DNA of 41,568 nt from Rhodanobacteraceae bacterium (GTDB lineage Bacteria > Pseudomonadota > Gammaproteobacteria > Xanthomonadales > Rhodanobacteraceae), in assembly GCA_025928585.1 (NCBI GenBank), contig JAICJG010000011.1:1-41568 (forward strand), given 5' to 3'. Below, piece by piece: positions 24,720 to 33,978 of this stretch. Both the position numbers and the translations under genes were made by a program. Under the pieces are notes generated by a model, which ran no database searches, was not told the origin of the DNA, and worked only from the letters and a program-made list of their open reading frames with translations. Position 1 is the stretch's first letter. Each line of letters starts with the position of its first letter.

Positions 24720-27074
24720 TCAATCCGTGGCGTCGGCCAACAATCGCCTGGCTTCATCCTGCTGCGTCTGCGACCCTTCCTCGATCACTTCGTCCAGCAT
24801 CGCGCGCGCGCCGACCGGATCGCCCATGTCGAGATACGCGCGCGCGAGGTCGAGCTTGGTATCCACCGGGTCATCATGGAAGCTGGCGTCGTGATCGCCG
24901 CTGTAGGCGGGCTCCGGCTGCGTCTCCGCCGCCGGAACTACAGCCGCAAACGGCATCACGTCCGCGGCGGCGGCGGGTTCGCCGGTTTCGGGATCCGGAA
25001 CCGCCTCGGCGACGTCCGTCTCCGGCTCCGATTCGGCAGCCACGACCTCGCCGGCGGGCTCCTCCACCGCCGGCGCATCGGCACCGACGCGCAGCTCCCC
25101 GGATTCGTGCAGTTCCGGGGACTGGTCGAGATCCGGGGACTGTTGCAGCTCCGCCACGGACTCATGCAGCTCTTCGGACTCGTGCGACTCCACAGGAGCG
25201 GATTCGCCGGGCGCCGCGAACAGCGGATCGCCGGGCACGAGTTCCTCACCCATCACGGCGACCTCATGCCACTCCATGCTGCCAGGATCGTGTACGTGTT
25301 CATGCATCGCCGCGGCCGCCGCGACGAAGCGCCCTGCGTCTCCCTGCGCGTGATACAGCCGGCAAAGGGCGAGATGGGTACCGAGGTTGCCCGGATCTTC
25401 GGCCAGTTGTACCTGCAGCGACGCAGCGTACGCGGCTGTTCCGGTCTTCGGCACGACGTCCTCGGGGTCCGGAAGCGGACCGGGCGCCTCGTCGGGCTCG
25501 GGCTCACCGCGCCGCCGCCACAACAGGCCAAGCAGGATCAGCGCCACCACGATCACGCCGGCCACGATCCAGGTAAGCGGGCGCTCGAACCACGGGATCG
25601 CCGATCCGTGCGCGGGCGTGGCAACGGGTTTCCCCGCAGCGCCGGACGCCGACACGCGGGCGCTCCTGGCGGCTGCCGATGCGGCAGGCGCGAGCGCCCG
25701 GCCGGACTGCACGGCCGCCAGCTTGCGCTGCAGTTCTGCGATCGTCGCTTCCTTTAAACTCAAGAGCTTGTCGGACTTATCTGCAATGTCTTCGAGACTC
25801 TGAACGCGCGATTCCAGATCGGAGTTGGATTGCTTCAGGCTCGCGAGCGTGCCGCGTTCGTCCTGCAGGCGCTGCTGCAGGCCTGCCACCTTTTCGGTTC
25901 CGGTTCCGCCAGCAACGCCCGGACGACTTCCGCTGCCGCTGCCGCCCCCGGTCGGCGGGACCAGCGTGAGGTGATCCGAAGCCGTGCCTTCGGGCTCGGG
26001 CCTGGGCGCCGACCTCGCGGCCGCCTGGACGGCGGTGCCCTCGACCATCGTCGCCGGGTGCGGCTTCACTCCGCGCCAAGCCTCGTATTGGCGGTGCACC
26101 TCGGCGGTCGCTTCGGCCATTCCGATCTTGTCGATCTCGTCGCGGGTCGGAATGCGCAGGATCGCGCCCGCCTTGAGGTCGTTGATGTTGTCCTTGAAGA
26201 AGGCCTCGGGGTTTGCCGACTGCAGCGCGATCATCATCTGGTTGATGCTGGCGCCGGTGCCTTGGCTCGCGTCGGACGCAATGCCGTACAAAGTGTCGCC
26301 GCGCTTGACCGTGACGTTTGCGTTCGCCGGGGCTGCCGTTCCAGCCGGCGCGGCCGGCTGGGGCTGCGGCGCAACCCGCGGCCTTGGCGGGGTTGCCGGT
26401 TGCGTCTTCGGCTTGGCGTGCGCCAGCCCGGGCTTCGCCCGGGTCGTGGCCCGCTTGGCGGGCGCTTGCGGCGCGGATTGCGGCCGGGCCCTGGATCGGG
26501 CCTGCGGCTGACCTTGCGGCTTCGGCTGCAGTGGCGGTGTGGCCGCCACCGGCTGCGCGGCTTTCGCGGTCGTTTGCGGTTGCGGGAATCCCGCCGGCGG
26601 CGGCAACCCGGCCGACTGCGCGGGCGAAGCAGCCGGGGCGCCCGCAACGGGCGCGGTCTGCACCGCCGGCGCCGGAGCCTCGATCACCGGGTTCAACAAC
26701 ACCACGAATTCGCGGACCTGCTTGCCTCGGCGGGTATTCACCTGCAGCAGGAAATCGAGGTACGGATCGGTGACCGGCTGGCTGCTGGTGACCAGGATCA
26801 GCTTCTGACCGTTGTTGTCGCTCACCACGTGGAAATGCAGTGTGCGGTCCGTCGGTGTCATCTGCAGGCCGGCGCGCGTGAAATCCTCCGGCGAAGCCAG
26901 CGCCACGGTGAGACCGGCAAGTTCTGACAGGTTCTTCGGATGCAGCGGGATCGCGGCGACCAGCGGCTGGTTGAGCGCCGACTTGACCTGGATCTGTCCC
27001 AACTGCAGTGCCCACGCCGGCGCCGCGGCCACGGCCAGCAGGGCGGCACTTGCGATGCGGAGCTTGTACTTCAT
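24720..27074 (-). CDS. fimV: FimV family pilus/polarity protein
   Basis: 784 residues. The order of parts is: signal peptide (1-22), conserved FimV N-terminal domain (about 23-130, starting LQLGQIQVKSALNQPL), a Pro/Ala/Lys-rich linker (135-250), a LysM domain (255-310, VKRGDTLYGIA), a coiled coil (393-455), one membrane helix (501-519), and an acidic cytoplasmic tail with TPR-like ends. The FimV C-terminal motif is VDTKLDLARAYLDMGDPVGA (737-756). In Pseudomonas FimV binds peptidoglycan at the pole and supports type IV pilus assembly and cAMP signalling. The region 625-660 is rich in HES/SPEL phrases. It sits between asd and truA as in Pseudomonas and Xanthomonas. Confidence 0.92.
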   Translation of the reverse strand: MKYKLRIASAALLAVAAAPAWALQLGQIQVKSALNQPLVAAIPLHPKNLSELAGLTVALASPEDFTRAGLQMTPTDRTLHFHVVSDNNGQKLILVTSSQPVTDPYLDFLLQVNTRRGKQVREFVVLLNPVIEAPAPAVQTAPVAGAPAASPAQSAGLPPPAGFPQPQTTAKAAQPVAATPPLQPKPQGQPQARSRARPQSAPQAPAKRATTRAKPGLAHAKPKTQPATPPRPRVAPQPQPAAPAGTAAPANANVTVKRGDTLYGIASDASQGTGASINQMMIALQSANPEAFFKDNINDLKAGAILRIPTRDEIDKIGMAEATAEVHRQYEAWRGVKPHPATMVEGTAVQAAARSAPRPEPEGTASDHLTLVPPTGGGSGSGSRPGVAGGTGTEKVAGLQQRLQDERGTLASLKQSNSDLESRVQSLEDIADKSDKLLSLKEATIAELQRKLAAVQSGRALAPAASAAARSARVSASGAAGKPVATPAHGSAIPWFERPLTWIVAGVIVVALILLGLLWRRRGEPEPDEAPGPLPDPEDVVPKTGTAAYAASLQVQLAEDPGNLGTHLALCRLYHAQGDAGRFVAAAAAMHEHVHDPGSMEWHEVAVMGEELVPGDPLFAAPGESAPVESHESEELHESVAELQQSPDLDQSPELHESGELRVGADAPAVEEPAGEVVAAESEPETDVAEAVPDPETGEPAAAADVMPFAAVVPAAETQPEPAYSGDHDASFHDDPVDTKLDLARAYLDMGDPVGARAMLDEVIEEGSQTQQDEARRLLADATD

Positions 27075-27201
27075 GGAACCCAACCCCTGCTGTCGACGGG
27101 GATGCGGGGACCCGCCCCCGCTCGCAACACCCCGCATCCAGCGCAAGGGTATTGCAGAACCCGCCAATCACCAAACCCAGGCGTCCGGAACGGCGCCCCG
27201 C

Positions 27202-27522
27202 TCAATGCCCGGCCGAGGAGGCGATCGCCGTCCCCCCTGCCGTCCCGATTTTCTGTTGCAGGGCTGCGATCTCGTCGTCGCGCTGCTTCAGGCGCTCCTG
27301 CCGCTCGGCGTTCTGCCGCTCCATTTTCGCAACCTTCGCCTGCAGCTCGGAGTTCCGGTCGCGCGCTGCGGAAACTTTCGACTGGACGTCGTGCAACTGT
27401 GCCTGCAACACCTTGTTGCCATGCCTTTTCGCAGCAGCGGAGGACTGCGCCATCGACGGCATGCAGGCGCCCGCGAGCATGCACGCCAGTCCGGCCAGCA
27501 TCCATCGGTTTCGCGACATCAT
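27202..27522 (-). CDS. Small exported coiled-coil protein, unknown
   Basis: 106 residues. A signal peptide (about 1-24, ending PSMAQ) is followed by a heptad-rich coiled coil over almost the whole mature part (QAQLHDVQSKVSAARDRNSE and ERQNAERQERLKQRDDEIAA). A cysteine in LAGACMP is near a lipobox but the spacing is poor. ATG at 27520-27522 has GAGG six bases upstream and is preferred to an ATG eight codons earlier. It lies 127 bp upstream of fimV and 110 bp from asd on the same strand, so it may share the operon. No family is recognised. Confidence 0.65.
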   Translation of the reverse strand: MMSRNRWMLAGLACMLAGACMPSMAQSSAAAKRHGNKVLQAQLHDVQSKVSAARDRNSELQAKVAKMERQNAERQERLKQRDDEIAALQQKIGTAGGTAIASSAGH

Positions 27523-27606
27523 GGACCACCTCGTCATGGCTTTCACGCCCTGGGCATCGTTTCGGGAAACACTCTACAACGCCGGCGCCGTACCGTGCGC
27601 CATCCG

Positions 27607-27630
27607 GATTCCGGATTCGGGGTTTCCCTG
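27607..27630. repeat. GGATTCC simple repeat after asd
   Basis: GATTCCGGATTCGGGGTTTC followed by CCTG lies within 26 bp downstream of the asd stop codon. It repeats the (GG)ATTC(C) unit and is similar in style to the repeat that extends TrpA at 21744-21771. Confidence 0.45.
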
Positions 27631-27632
27631 CC

Positions 27633-28664
27633 TCAAAGGTACTCGCGAATGAGGATTTCCGCGACCTGCACCGCGTTCAGCGCCGCACCCTTGCGGATGT
27701 TGTCGGCAACCACCCACAAATCCAGCCCGGCGGGGTGCGAGATGTCCTCGCGGATGCGGCCGACGAACACGGCGTCCTTGCCCGCGGCATCGCCGACCGG
27801 GGTGGGGTAACCCCCGGGCCGCCGCTCGTCCACCACCACCACGCCCGGCGCGGACTCCAGCAGCGCGCGCGCGGTGGCCGCATCGATCTTCTCCCGCGTC
27901 TCGACGTGCACGGCTTCGGAATGGCCGAAGAACACCGGCACGCGCACGCAGCTGGGGTTCACCTGGATCGAATCGTCCTCGAGGATCTTGCGGGTCTCCC
28001 ACACCATCTTCATTTCTTCCCGGGTGTAGCCGTTCTCCTGGAAGTGGTCGATGTGCGGGATCACGTTGAAGGCGATCTGCGCCGGAAACTTCGCGGATTC
28101 CACTTCCTGGAAGTTGAGCAGGTCCGCGGTCTGGCGGCCGAGCTCCTCCATGCCCGAGCGCCCGGCGCCGGACACCGACTGATAGGTCGCCACGTTGATG
28201 CGCTCGATGCCGGCGGCGCGGTGGATCGGCGCCAGGGCGACCAGCAGCTGCATGGTCGAGCAGTTCGGATTCGCGATGATGTTGCGGCGCGTGTACTCGG
28301 CGATCGCGTGCGGATTGACCTCGGCGATCACGAGCGGCACATCCTCCGCGTAGCGGAACTCCGAGGTGTTGTCGATCACCACCGCGCCCGCGGCCGCGGC
28401 GCGCGGCGCATGCTCGCGGCTGACCGCGGCGCCTGCCGAGAAGAACGCGACGTCGATGCCGTCGAAGTCGTACTTCGCAAGGTCGCGCACCGTCACCTGC
28501 TTGCCCGCGAACTTCACCTTGCCGCCCGCGGAACGCTCGCTCGCCAGCGGCACGCACTCGCCGACCGGGAATTCGCGCTCCTCCAGGATGGCAAGCAAGG
28601 TCTCGCCCACCACCCCGGTGGCGCCGACCATCGCGACGTTGTAACGGTTCTTGCGTCGGTTCAT
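27633..28664 (-). CDS. asd: Aspartate-semialdehyde dehydrogenase
   Basis: 343 residues. It reduces aspartyl phosphate to the semialdehyde for lysine, diaminopimelate, threonine and methionine synthesis. The NADP loop is VGATGVVGE (13-21), the catalytic Cys135 is in NPNCST, and the substrate segments include QSVSGAGRSGM and RVPVFFGHSEAVHVET with the catalytic His. ATG overlaps the stop of the upstream membrane-protein gene by 4 bp, so asd is coupled to the aroC transcript. The length and pattern fit the short gram-positive-like Asd class that also occurs in Xanthomonadales. Confidence 0.96.
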   Translation of the reverse strand: MNRRKNRYNVAMVGATGVVGETLLAILEEREFPVGECVPLASERSAGGKVKFAGKQVTVRDLAKYDFDGIDVAFFSAGAAVSREHAPRAAAAGAVVIDNTSEFRYAEDVPLVIAEVNPHAIAEYTRRNIIANPNCSTMQLLVALAPIHRAAGIERINVATYQSVSGAGRSGMEELGRQTADLLNFQEVESAKFPAQIAFNVIPHIDHFQENGYTREEMKMVWETRKILEDDSIQVNPSCVRVPVFFGHSEAVHVETREKIDAATARALLESAPGVVVVDERRPGGYPTPVGDAAGKDAVFVGRIREDISHPAGLDLWVVADNIRKGAALNAVQVAEILIREYL

Positions 28665-29059
28665 GGGTTATGAACCAATGTCGGAAAAATTTCGTCGCCG
28701 ATCCAGTACCACGCCAGCGCCATCGCGAACAGGCTGCCGCCAAGCCACAACCACCAGCGCCGGCGCCGCCAGGCAGCGCCATAGACCGATAACTGGACCG
28801 GGAGGTCGATGACGTAGGCCGCGCAGTAACAGAGGTTGGCGAGCACCGCGAGCACCAGGATCGCCAGCATGCTCTCGAAAGTCGGGTGGTGGTGGACACG
28901 GCTCCAGCCGGTGATCGCCACCCATGCGAGGACCACCGCGGCCAGCGCGACGTTGTAGAGGAGTCGCCGCGGTTCCCAGAAGCGGATGGCATCGCCCAGC
29001 GCATCGTGCAGGGACGGGTGCAACGGTTTCGAAGGCCATTGCTGCATGGGCGTTTTCAT
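28661..29059 (-). CDS. Small membrane protein, unknown
   Basis: 132 residues with three predicted helices (about 36-54, 65-88 and 102-122) and a soluble amphipathic start. The cluster [11 protein letters not shown] precedes the last helix. GGAGGAG lies seven bases before the ATG. It overlaps both neighbours by 4 bp (aroC stop and asd start), so the three genes form a tightly coupled aroC-orf-asd operon. No cofactor or enzymatic motif is seen. Confidence 0.7.
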   Translation of the reverse strand: MKTPMQQWPSKPLHPSLHDALGDAIRFWEPRRLLYNVALAAVVLAWVAITGWSRVHHHPTFESMLAILVLAVLANLCYCAAYVIDLPVQLSVYGAAWRRRRWWLWLGGSLFAMALAWYWIGDEIFPTLVHNP

Positions 29060-30201
29060 GGGCGCTCCTCCGCTCGGGCCGGCGCAAGGTCACCGGCGCC
29101 CGGGATGCGGGGCCGTACGTCCACCACGTCGCCGCATTGTGCGCGCTGGCGGAGCGCTTGGTCCATCAGCACGAGGGCCATCATCGCTTCGGCGATCGGG
29201 GTGGCGCGGATGCCGACGCACGGATCGTGGCGGCCCTTGGTGCGGACCTCGACTTCCTCGCCGTCGAGGTTCACGCTGCGTCCGGGAGTCGGAATGCTGG
29301 AAGTCGGTTTCAGCGCGATCGAAGCGACGACGTGCTGCCCGCTCGAGATCCCGCCGAGGATACCCCCGGCGTGATTGGACACAAAACCGTCCGCACGGAT
29401 CGGGTCGCGATGCTCGCTGCCGCGTTGCGTGATGCTCGCGAACCCGGCGCCGATCTCCACGCCCTTGACGGCATTGATCGACATCAGCGCCGTGGCGAGT
29501 TCCGCATCCAGCTTGCCGTACACCGGCTCGCCCCAGCCGGGCGGCACACCGGTCGCGACCACATTCACCCTGGCTCCGCACGAATCGCCGGCTTTTCGCA
29601 GCGAGTTGATCCGCGCTTCCAGTGCCGGCACCTGCGCGGCCACCGGCCAGAAGAACGGATTGCCCTCGACCACCGTGAAGTCGACCGCCGCGCCGTCCGG
29701 CAAGTCGGGCACGACATCGCCCATCTGGGCGAGCCAGCCGTGCACTTCGACGCCGTGCTTGTCACGCAACCATTTCTTCGCGATCACCGCCGCCGCGACC
29801 CGCATCGTGGTCTCGCGCGCCGACGCCCGGCCGCCGCCGCGCGGATCGCGGATGCCGTATTTCTGCCAATAGGTATAGTCGGCGTGGCCGGGGCGGAACG
29901 TCCGCGCGATTTCGTCGTAATCCTTCGGACGCGCATCGGTGTTGCGGATCAGCAGCGCGACCGGGGTGCCGGTGGTCCTGCCTTGGTAAACCCCGGACAG
30001 GATTTCCACCTCGTCAGCCTCGTGCCGTTGCGAGGTGTAACGCGACGTGCCGGTCGCGCGCCGCGCGAGGTCGTGCACGAATTCCTCGGGCGCGATGGCA
30101 ATTCCCGGCGGGCAGCCATCGATCACGCAGCCGATCGCGGGGCCGTGCGACTCGCCGAAGGTGGTGACCGCGAACAGTTTTCCGAAGGTATTGGAGGACA
30201 C
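29056..30201 (-). CDS. aroC: Chorismate synthase
   Basis: 381 residues. It makes chorismate from EPSP using reduced FMN, the last shared aromatic step. The three family signatures are seen: [18 protein letters not shown] near the start, [17 protein letters not shown] (about 124-140), and [20 protein letters not shown]. The start is taken as GTG at 30199-30201, giving [10 protein letters not shown], the universal family N-terminus; no strong ribosome site is visible. The C-terminus ([15 protein letters not shown]) is longer than in E. coli. It is encoded 32 bp after a GNAT gene. Confidence 0.95.
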   Translation of the reverse strand: MSSNTFGKLFAVTTFGESHGPAIGCVIDGCPPGIAIAPEEFVHDLARRATGTSRYTSQRHEADEVEILSGVYQGRTTGTPVALLIRNTDARPKDYDEIARTFRPGHADYTYWQKYGIRDPRGGGRASARETTMRVAAAVIAKKWLRDKHGVEVHGWLAQMGDVVPDLPDGAAVDFTVVEGNPFFWPVAAQVPALEARINSLRKAGDSCGARVNVVATGVPPGWGEPVYGKLDAELATALMSINAVKGVEIGAGFASITQRGSEHRDPIRADGFVSNHAGGILGGISSGQHVVASIALKPTSSIPTPGRSVNLDGEEVEVRTKGRHDPCVGIRATPIAEAMMALVLMDQALRQRAQCGDVVDVRPRIPGAGDLAPARAEERP

Positions 30202-30233
30202 GGCTGGGAACCGGATGGCAGCGAACGGCAAGC

Positions 30234-30785
30234 TTACCCTTCTTCGGCCGCCGGCGCGGCCAGCCACTCGCGCTCCAGAATCGCCAACACCAGGTCGTCG
30301 ACCCAGCCCTCGCCGCTGCGCACGCTCTCGCGGAAGTGGCCCTCGCGGCGCATGCCGAGGCTTTCCAGCAGCCTGGCGCAGGCCGCGTTGCGCGGATCGA
30401 GCGAAGCCGTGACCCGGTGCTTGTGCAGGCCTCCGAACACGAAGTCGAGCATGACCTCGAGGGCTTCACGGGCGTAGCCGCGACGCTGGTGCGCGGGCGC
30501 CACGCTGATGCCGAGTTCGACGGTCGCCTCGTCCACGAAGTGCAGGCCCAGGTCGCCGATCAACGCGCCCGAATCGCGCAGCCGGATCGCGCGCTGCCAC
30601 CAGGTCCCGGCCGTGTCGAGCGCGACGCCCCGCTGGAGTTCGATGAAACGCTCGGCATCGGCGGCGGACGCCGGCCGCCAGCCCTGCCAGCGCGCGACCT
30701 GCGGATCGGCGCGGTACGCGAACAATGCCGCCGCGTCCTCACGCTGCAAGCCATCGAGCTGCAATCGCGCGGTGACGATTTGCAT
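30234..30785 (-). CDS. GNAT N-acetyltransferase (RimJ/RimL type)
   Basis: 183 residues. The start, [18 protein letters not shown], is typical of the RimL-like group. The acetyl-CoA pyrophosphate loop is [15 protein letters not shown] (about 98-112), followed by the N-acetyltransferase beta strand and the [18 protein letters not shown] helix-strand end. Such enzymes acetylate ribosomal protein N-termini or small amines; the substrate here is unknown. It sits between prmB and aroC, which are neighbours in E. coli, and is 3 bp from prmB. Confidence 0.85.
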   Translation of the reverse strand: MQIVTARLQLDGLQREDAAALFAYRADPQVARWQGWRPASAADAERFIELQRGVALDTAGTWWQRAIRLRDSGALIGDLGLHFVDEATVELGISVAPAHQRRGYAREALEVMLDFVFGGLHKHRVTASLDPRNAACARLLESLGMRREGHFRESVRSGEGWVDDLVLAILEREWLAAPAAEEG

Positions 30786-30788
30786 GCC

Positions 30789-31712
30789 TCACCCCGCCCG
30801 CCGGGCGGCCGCCCCGCGGATCGCGTCGGCATGCGCCACCAGGTCCCGTCGCTCCAGTGCGAACACGCCCATCGGCCCGACCTTGAACTCGATCCAGACG
30901 AATGGCAGCGTCGGCAACCATTCCATCAGGGCGCGCTCGCTCTCGCCGACCTCGACGATCAGCAGGCCCTCTTCGGTCAAGTGATCGGCTGCGTCGCCCA
31001 GGATCCGAAATGCAAAATCGAGTCCGTCCGGACCGGCGGCGAGCCCGAGCTTCGGCTCGTGCGCGTATTCGCCCGGCAGCGCAGCGTATTCGGCGTCGGT
31101 GACATACGGCGGATTCGAGACGATCAGGTCGTAGCGTTGATCCGCAAGGCCCGCGAACAGGTCGGAGCGCACGGCCCGGACGGTCTGCGCGACCCCGTGC
31201 AACGCGATGTTTTCCCGCGCGAGCGCGAGGGCATCGTCGCTGATGTCGGCGAGATCGACCTGCCAGCGCGGATGATGCGCCGCCATCGCGATGCCGATGC
31301 ACCCGGAGCCGGTGCACAAGTCGAGCGCGCGGGTCACCTCGCGCTCGTCCAGCCAGGGCGAGAATCCATCCTCGATGAGTTCCGCGATCGGTGAGCGCGG
31401 CACCAGTGCCCGCCGATCCGACTTGAACGGCATGCCCGCGAACCAGGCTTCGCCGACCAGATAGGCGACCGGCTCGCGCGTTGCGACGCGGCGCTCGACC
31501 AGCGAAAGCACCCGCTGCTTTTCGTCGGCGGTGACGTGCGACGCGCCGTACGCGCGCGGCAGGTCCGGCGGCAGGTGCAGGCTGGACAACACCAGGTGGG
31601 TCGCTTCGTCGATCGCATTGTCGTGGCTGTGCCCGAAGGTCAGTCCGGATGCATTGAAGCGGCTGGCGCCATAGCGGATCAGGTCGACGATCGTGGTGAG
31701 CTCGTGGGTCAT
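30789..31712 (-). CDS. prmB: Ribosomal protein uL3 glutamine methyltransferase
   Basis: 307 residues. It methylates a glutamine of ribosomal protein L3 with SAM. An N-terminal helical bundle with VPRSPIAELI (the PrmB-type motif) leads to the Rossmann domain with motif I DLCTGSGCIG (131-140) and the amide-recognition NPPY at 200-203. The PRSPIAELI motif separates PrmB from PrmC. It is divergent from psd, with a 79-bp shared upstream region. Confidence 0.93.
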   Translation of the reverse strand: MTHELTTIVDLIRYGASRFNASGLTFGHSHDNAIDEATHLVLSSLHLPPDLPRAYGASHVTADEKQRVLSLVERRVATREPVAYLVGEAWFAGMPFKSDRRALVPRSPIAELIEDGFSPWLDEREVTRALDLCTGSGCIGIAMAAHHPRWQVDLADISDDALALARENIALHGVAQTVRAVRSDLFAGLADQRYDLIVSNPPYVTDAEYAALPGEYAHEPKLGLAAGPDGLDFAFRILGDAADHLTEEGLLIVEVGESERALMEWLPTLPFVWIEFKVGPMGVFALERRDLVAHADAIRGAAARRAG

Positions 31713-31736
31713 GGCGGTAGGGGCGGGAAAGCGGGA

Positions 31737-31742
31737 ATTATA
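31737..31742 (-). promoter_or_regulatory. Candidate -10 box for prmB
   Basis: A perfect TATAAT on the minus strand lies 24 bp before the prmB ATG. No good -35 is found at 16-18 bp. The A/T-rich hexamer stands out in a GC-rich context, which supports it modestly. Confidence 0.35.
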
Positions 31743-31779
31743 GATGTGCGCATCCGGCCGACCGCGTGCACACGGCGGC

Positions 31780-31785
31780 TACACT
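31780..31785 (+). promoter_or_regulatory. Candidate -10 box for psd, leaderless arrangement
   Basis: TACACT ends six bases before the psd ATG, and no Shine-Dalgarno sequence precedes that ATG. If it is used, transcription would start at or beside the ATG, giving a leaderless mRNA. No -35 match supports it. Confidence 0.2.
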
Positions 31786-31791
31786 TCGCGG

Positions 31792-32625
31792 ATGACGCCT
31801 TCGACCCTGCTGCAACACCTGGTTCCGCAAAAGACCCTGAGCCGGATCGTGCGCGCCGCCACGCGCTGGAGCTGGCGGCCATGGAAGAATTTCCTGATCG
31901 GCCGCGTGGTGCGCGCGTACCGCGTGGACATGACCGAGGCCGTGCAGCCCGATCCGGCCGCGTACCCGACGTTCAATGCGTTCTTCACCCGCGCACTCCG
32001 GGACGGCGTGCGCCGGCCAGACGGCGACGCCGCCACCGTATCGAGCCCGGTCGACGGGCGCATCAGCCAGATCGGGAACATCGAGGCCGGCCGCATCCTG
32101 CAGGCCAAGGGCCGCGATTACACGGTGGCCGAGCTGCTCGCGGACGAAGCGGTCGCCACGACCTACCGGGACGGATGCTTCGCGACGCTCTATCTTGCGC
32201 CGCGCGACTACCACCGCGTGCACATGCCGCTGGATGGCGAGCTGCTCGAAACCGTCCACATACCCGGCCGCCTGTTCAGTGTCGCGCCCGGCCCGGTCGC
32301 CGGGATCCCGCGCCTGTTCGGGCGCAACGAGCGGCTCGTCTGTCACTTTGCCGGAAGCCACGGCCCTTTCGTGGTGGCCATGGTCGGCGCCATGCTGGTA
32401 TCCGGGATCAGCACGGTCTGGAGCGGCGCCGAAGTGCCGCCCTACGCACGCGGCATCGTGCGCCGTGACTGGCGCGGGGGCGGCTTCCGGCTCGCCCGCT
32501 TCGCCGAAATGGCGCGCTTCGAAATGGGTTCGACGGTGATCGTGCTGCTGCCTGCGCCCGCACGGTTCGACCCGCTTGCCGGGCAGACTCGCGTAAGGGT
32601 CGGGCAGCGGCTGGGGCATTTGTAG
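31792..32625 (+). CDS. psd: Phosphatidylserine decarboxylase proenzyme
   Basis: 277 residues. It converts phosphatidylserine to phosphatidylethanolamine at the inner membrane. Self-cleavage before Ser247 in FEMGST (the family LGST site) makes the pyruvoyl group; here Met replaces the usual Leu. The autocleavage triad is D88 (SPVDGRI), H144 (DYHRVHMP) and S247. FNAFFTRAL near 61-69 is a family signature. ATG at 31792 was chosen because the frame upstream of it shows no ribosome site and the MTPSTLLQHLVPQ start fits the family. Confidence 0.95.
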   Translation: MTPSTLLQHLVPQKTLSRIVRAATRWSWRPWKNFLIGRVVRAYRVDMTEAVQPDPAAYPTFNAFFTRALRDGVRRPDGDAATVSSPVDGRISQIGNIEAGRILQAKGRDYTVAELLADEAVATTYRDGCFATLYLAPRDYHRVHMPLDGELLETVHIPGRLFSVAPGPVAGIPRLFGRNERLVCHFAGSHGPFVVAMVGAMLVSGISTVWSGAEVPPYARGIVRRDWRGGGFRLARFAEMARFEMGSTVIVLLPAPARFDPLAGQTRVRVGQRLGHL

Positions 32626-32690
32626 CCGGCCCCCGTTCAAGGCACAATCGGCACAGTGGGAAATGGTGAATCTGCCCAAGGAATTTTTCG

Positions 32691-33152
32691 TTGGCATCGG
32701 AGCATCCGAAATCGGGGGGCAGTTACCTCCGGCGGCTCGTCACGCGCGTCACCACCATGGGGCGCAACGCGCGGCTGCGGCGTCAACTCGGCGAAATCGA
32801 GCAACGCTGCCTCGACCTGCCACGCTCCTACCGCGAGCAACTGGCCGAGTTGGTCGGGCGTGAATGCGACCACGTCACGCGCAGTTCCAATCCACTGCTG
32901 TACGGCACCCACACCGAAAACGGAGTCGCCACCGGCGGCCTGGAGGTGGGCCTGGAGCGCGCCCGCTCGGACAACGTGCAGGTCCGCATGCGCGGGCTGG
33001 CGCTGTGGCTCGCGCTGGTCTATCACGAGACCAGTCTGTCGCAGTCGCCGGAAAGCGAGGAACTCCATCGCCAAGTATTGCGCATCATGCGCGAGCTGAA
33101 GGTGTTCTCCTCGCGGCTGGAATCGGATGGCAGCGGATCCTCCCACCGTTGA
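32691..33152 (+). CDS. Unknown protein, TTG start
   Basis: 153 residues, soluble and probably helical. AAGGA lies eight bases before a TTG at 32691, making that the best start; an ATG at 32757 would remove 22 residues and lacks a ribosome site. The body has basic helices (GRNARLRRQLGEIEQRC, RSYREQLAELVGRE), a Gly/Thr-rich segment (YGTHTENGVATGGLEVG) and a C-terminal helix (EELHRQVLRIMRELKVFSSR). No cofactor motif or membrane segment is seen. It is followed 40 bp later by a PP2C phosphatase on the same strand and may be its partner. No family is recognised. Confidence 0.6.
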   Translation: MASEHPKSGGSYLRRLVTRVTTMGRNARLRRQLGEIEQRCLDLPRSYREQLAELVGRECDHVTRSSNPLLYGTHTENGVATGGLEVGLERARSDNVQVRMRGLALWLALVYHETSLSQSPESEELHRQVLRIMRELKVFSSRLESDGSGSSHR

Positions 33153-33192
33153 GGGGATCCTCCGCCCATTTCCGCGCGGGCCCCGGCACACC

Positions 33193-33900
33193 ATGATCGA
33201 GTTCGGACACGCGACCCACGCCGGCCTGCGCCGCGAACACAACGAAGACACCTACTGGGCCGATGCGGAGCTCGGCCTGTTCCTGGTCGCCGACGGTATG
33301 GGCGGGCACGAACACGGCGAGCTCGCCAGCGCGATCGCGCGCGACGCCGTGGTGACTGCCATCCGCGCCGGGAAAGGGCTGAACGAAGCGACCCTGCGCG
33401 CCAACGACGAAATCCTCGCGTCCCCTCACGAGGCGGCCAGCACGCTGCCCATGGGTACCACGCTCGCGGCGCTGAGGCTCGGCGCCGGCTACGCCTTCGA
33501 GATCGCCTGGATCGGCGACAGCCGCATCTACCTCTGGTCGGACGGCGGGTTGAAGCAATTGTCGCGCGACGATTCGGTGGTGCAGGCCCTGGTCGACCAG
33601 GGCACCATCACGGCCGACGAGGCCCGCACCCACCCGGAGCGCAACCGGATCACCCAGGCGCTCGGCGTCACCCCGCCCGAGGCGCTCGAGATCCGGTCTC
33701 TGGAGGGGCGTTGCTCGCCAGGCATGCAGTTCCTGCTGTGCAGCGACGGCCTCACTGAAGAACTCGATGATGCGTCGATCGCCGCGGTACTGGCGCGAAC
33801 CGACCTTGCGGCACAGGAGTGCGTCGACCACCTGCTGCTGGCCGCGCTCGATGTCGGCGGACGCGACAACATCACGGTCGTACTGGTTCGCTTCCGCTGA
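33193..33900 (+). CDS. PP2C-family serine/threonine phosphatase
   Basis: 235 residues, the full catalytic domain without membrane anchor. Motifs are GLRREHNEDTYW (metal Asp in motif 2), VADGMGGHEHGE, TTLAALRL, WIGDSRIYL, LCSDGLTEELDD and the closing GGRDNITVVLV with the last metal Asp. Such phosphatases (PrpC/Stp1 type) reverse Hanks-type kinase phosphorylation, and in some proteobacteria the type VI secretion kinase PpkA; no kinase gene is adjacent. The start at 33193 gives the family-typical MIEFGHATHAG; an ATG at 33127 would overlap the preceding gene. It is convergent with dnaQ. Confidence 0.9.
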   Translation: MIEFGHATHAGLRREHNEDTYWADAELGLFLVADGMGGHEHGELASAIARDAVVTAIRAGKGLNEATLRANDEILASPHEAASTLPMGTTLAALRLGAGYAFEIAWIGDSRIYLWSDGGLKQLSRDDSVVQALVDQGTITADEARTHPERNRITQALGVTPPEALEIRSLEGRCSPGMQFLLCSDGLTEELDDASIAAVLARTDLAAQECVDHLLLAALDVGGRDNITVVLVRFR

Positions 33901-33978
33901 GCGGAGTGCCGCCGTGGGCAAGTTGTCGTGCGGGCGAACCGGTCGCCGACAGCGGTTCCGGGCGATGTGGCGGCCAAA

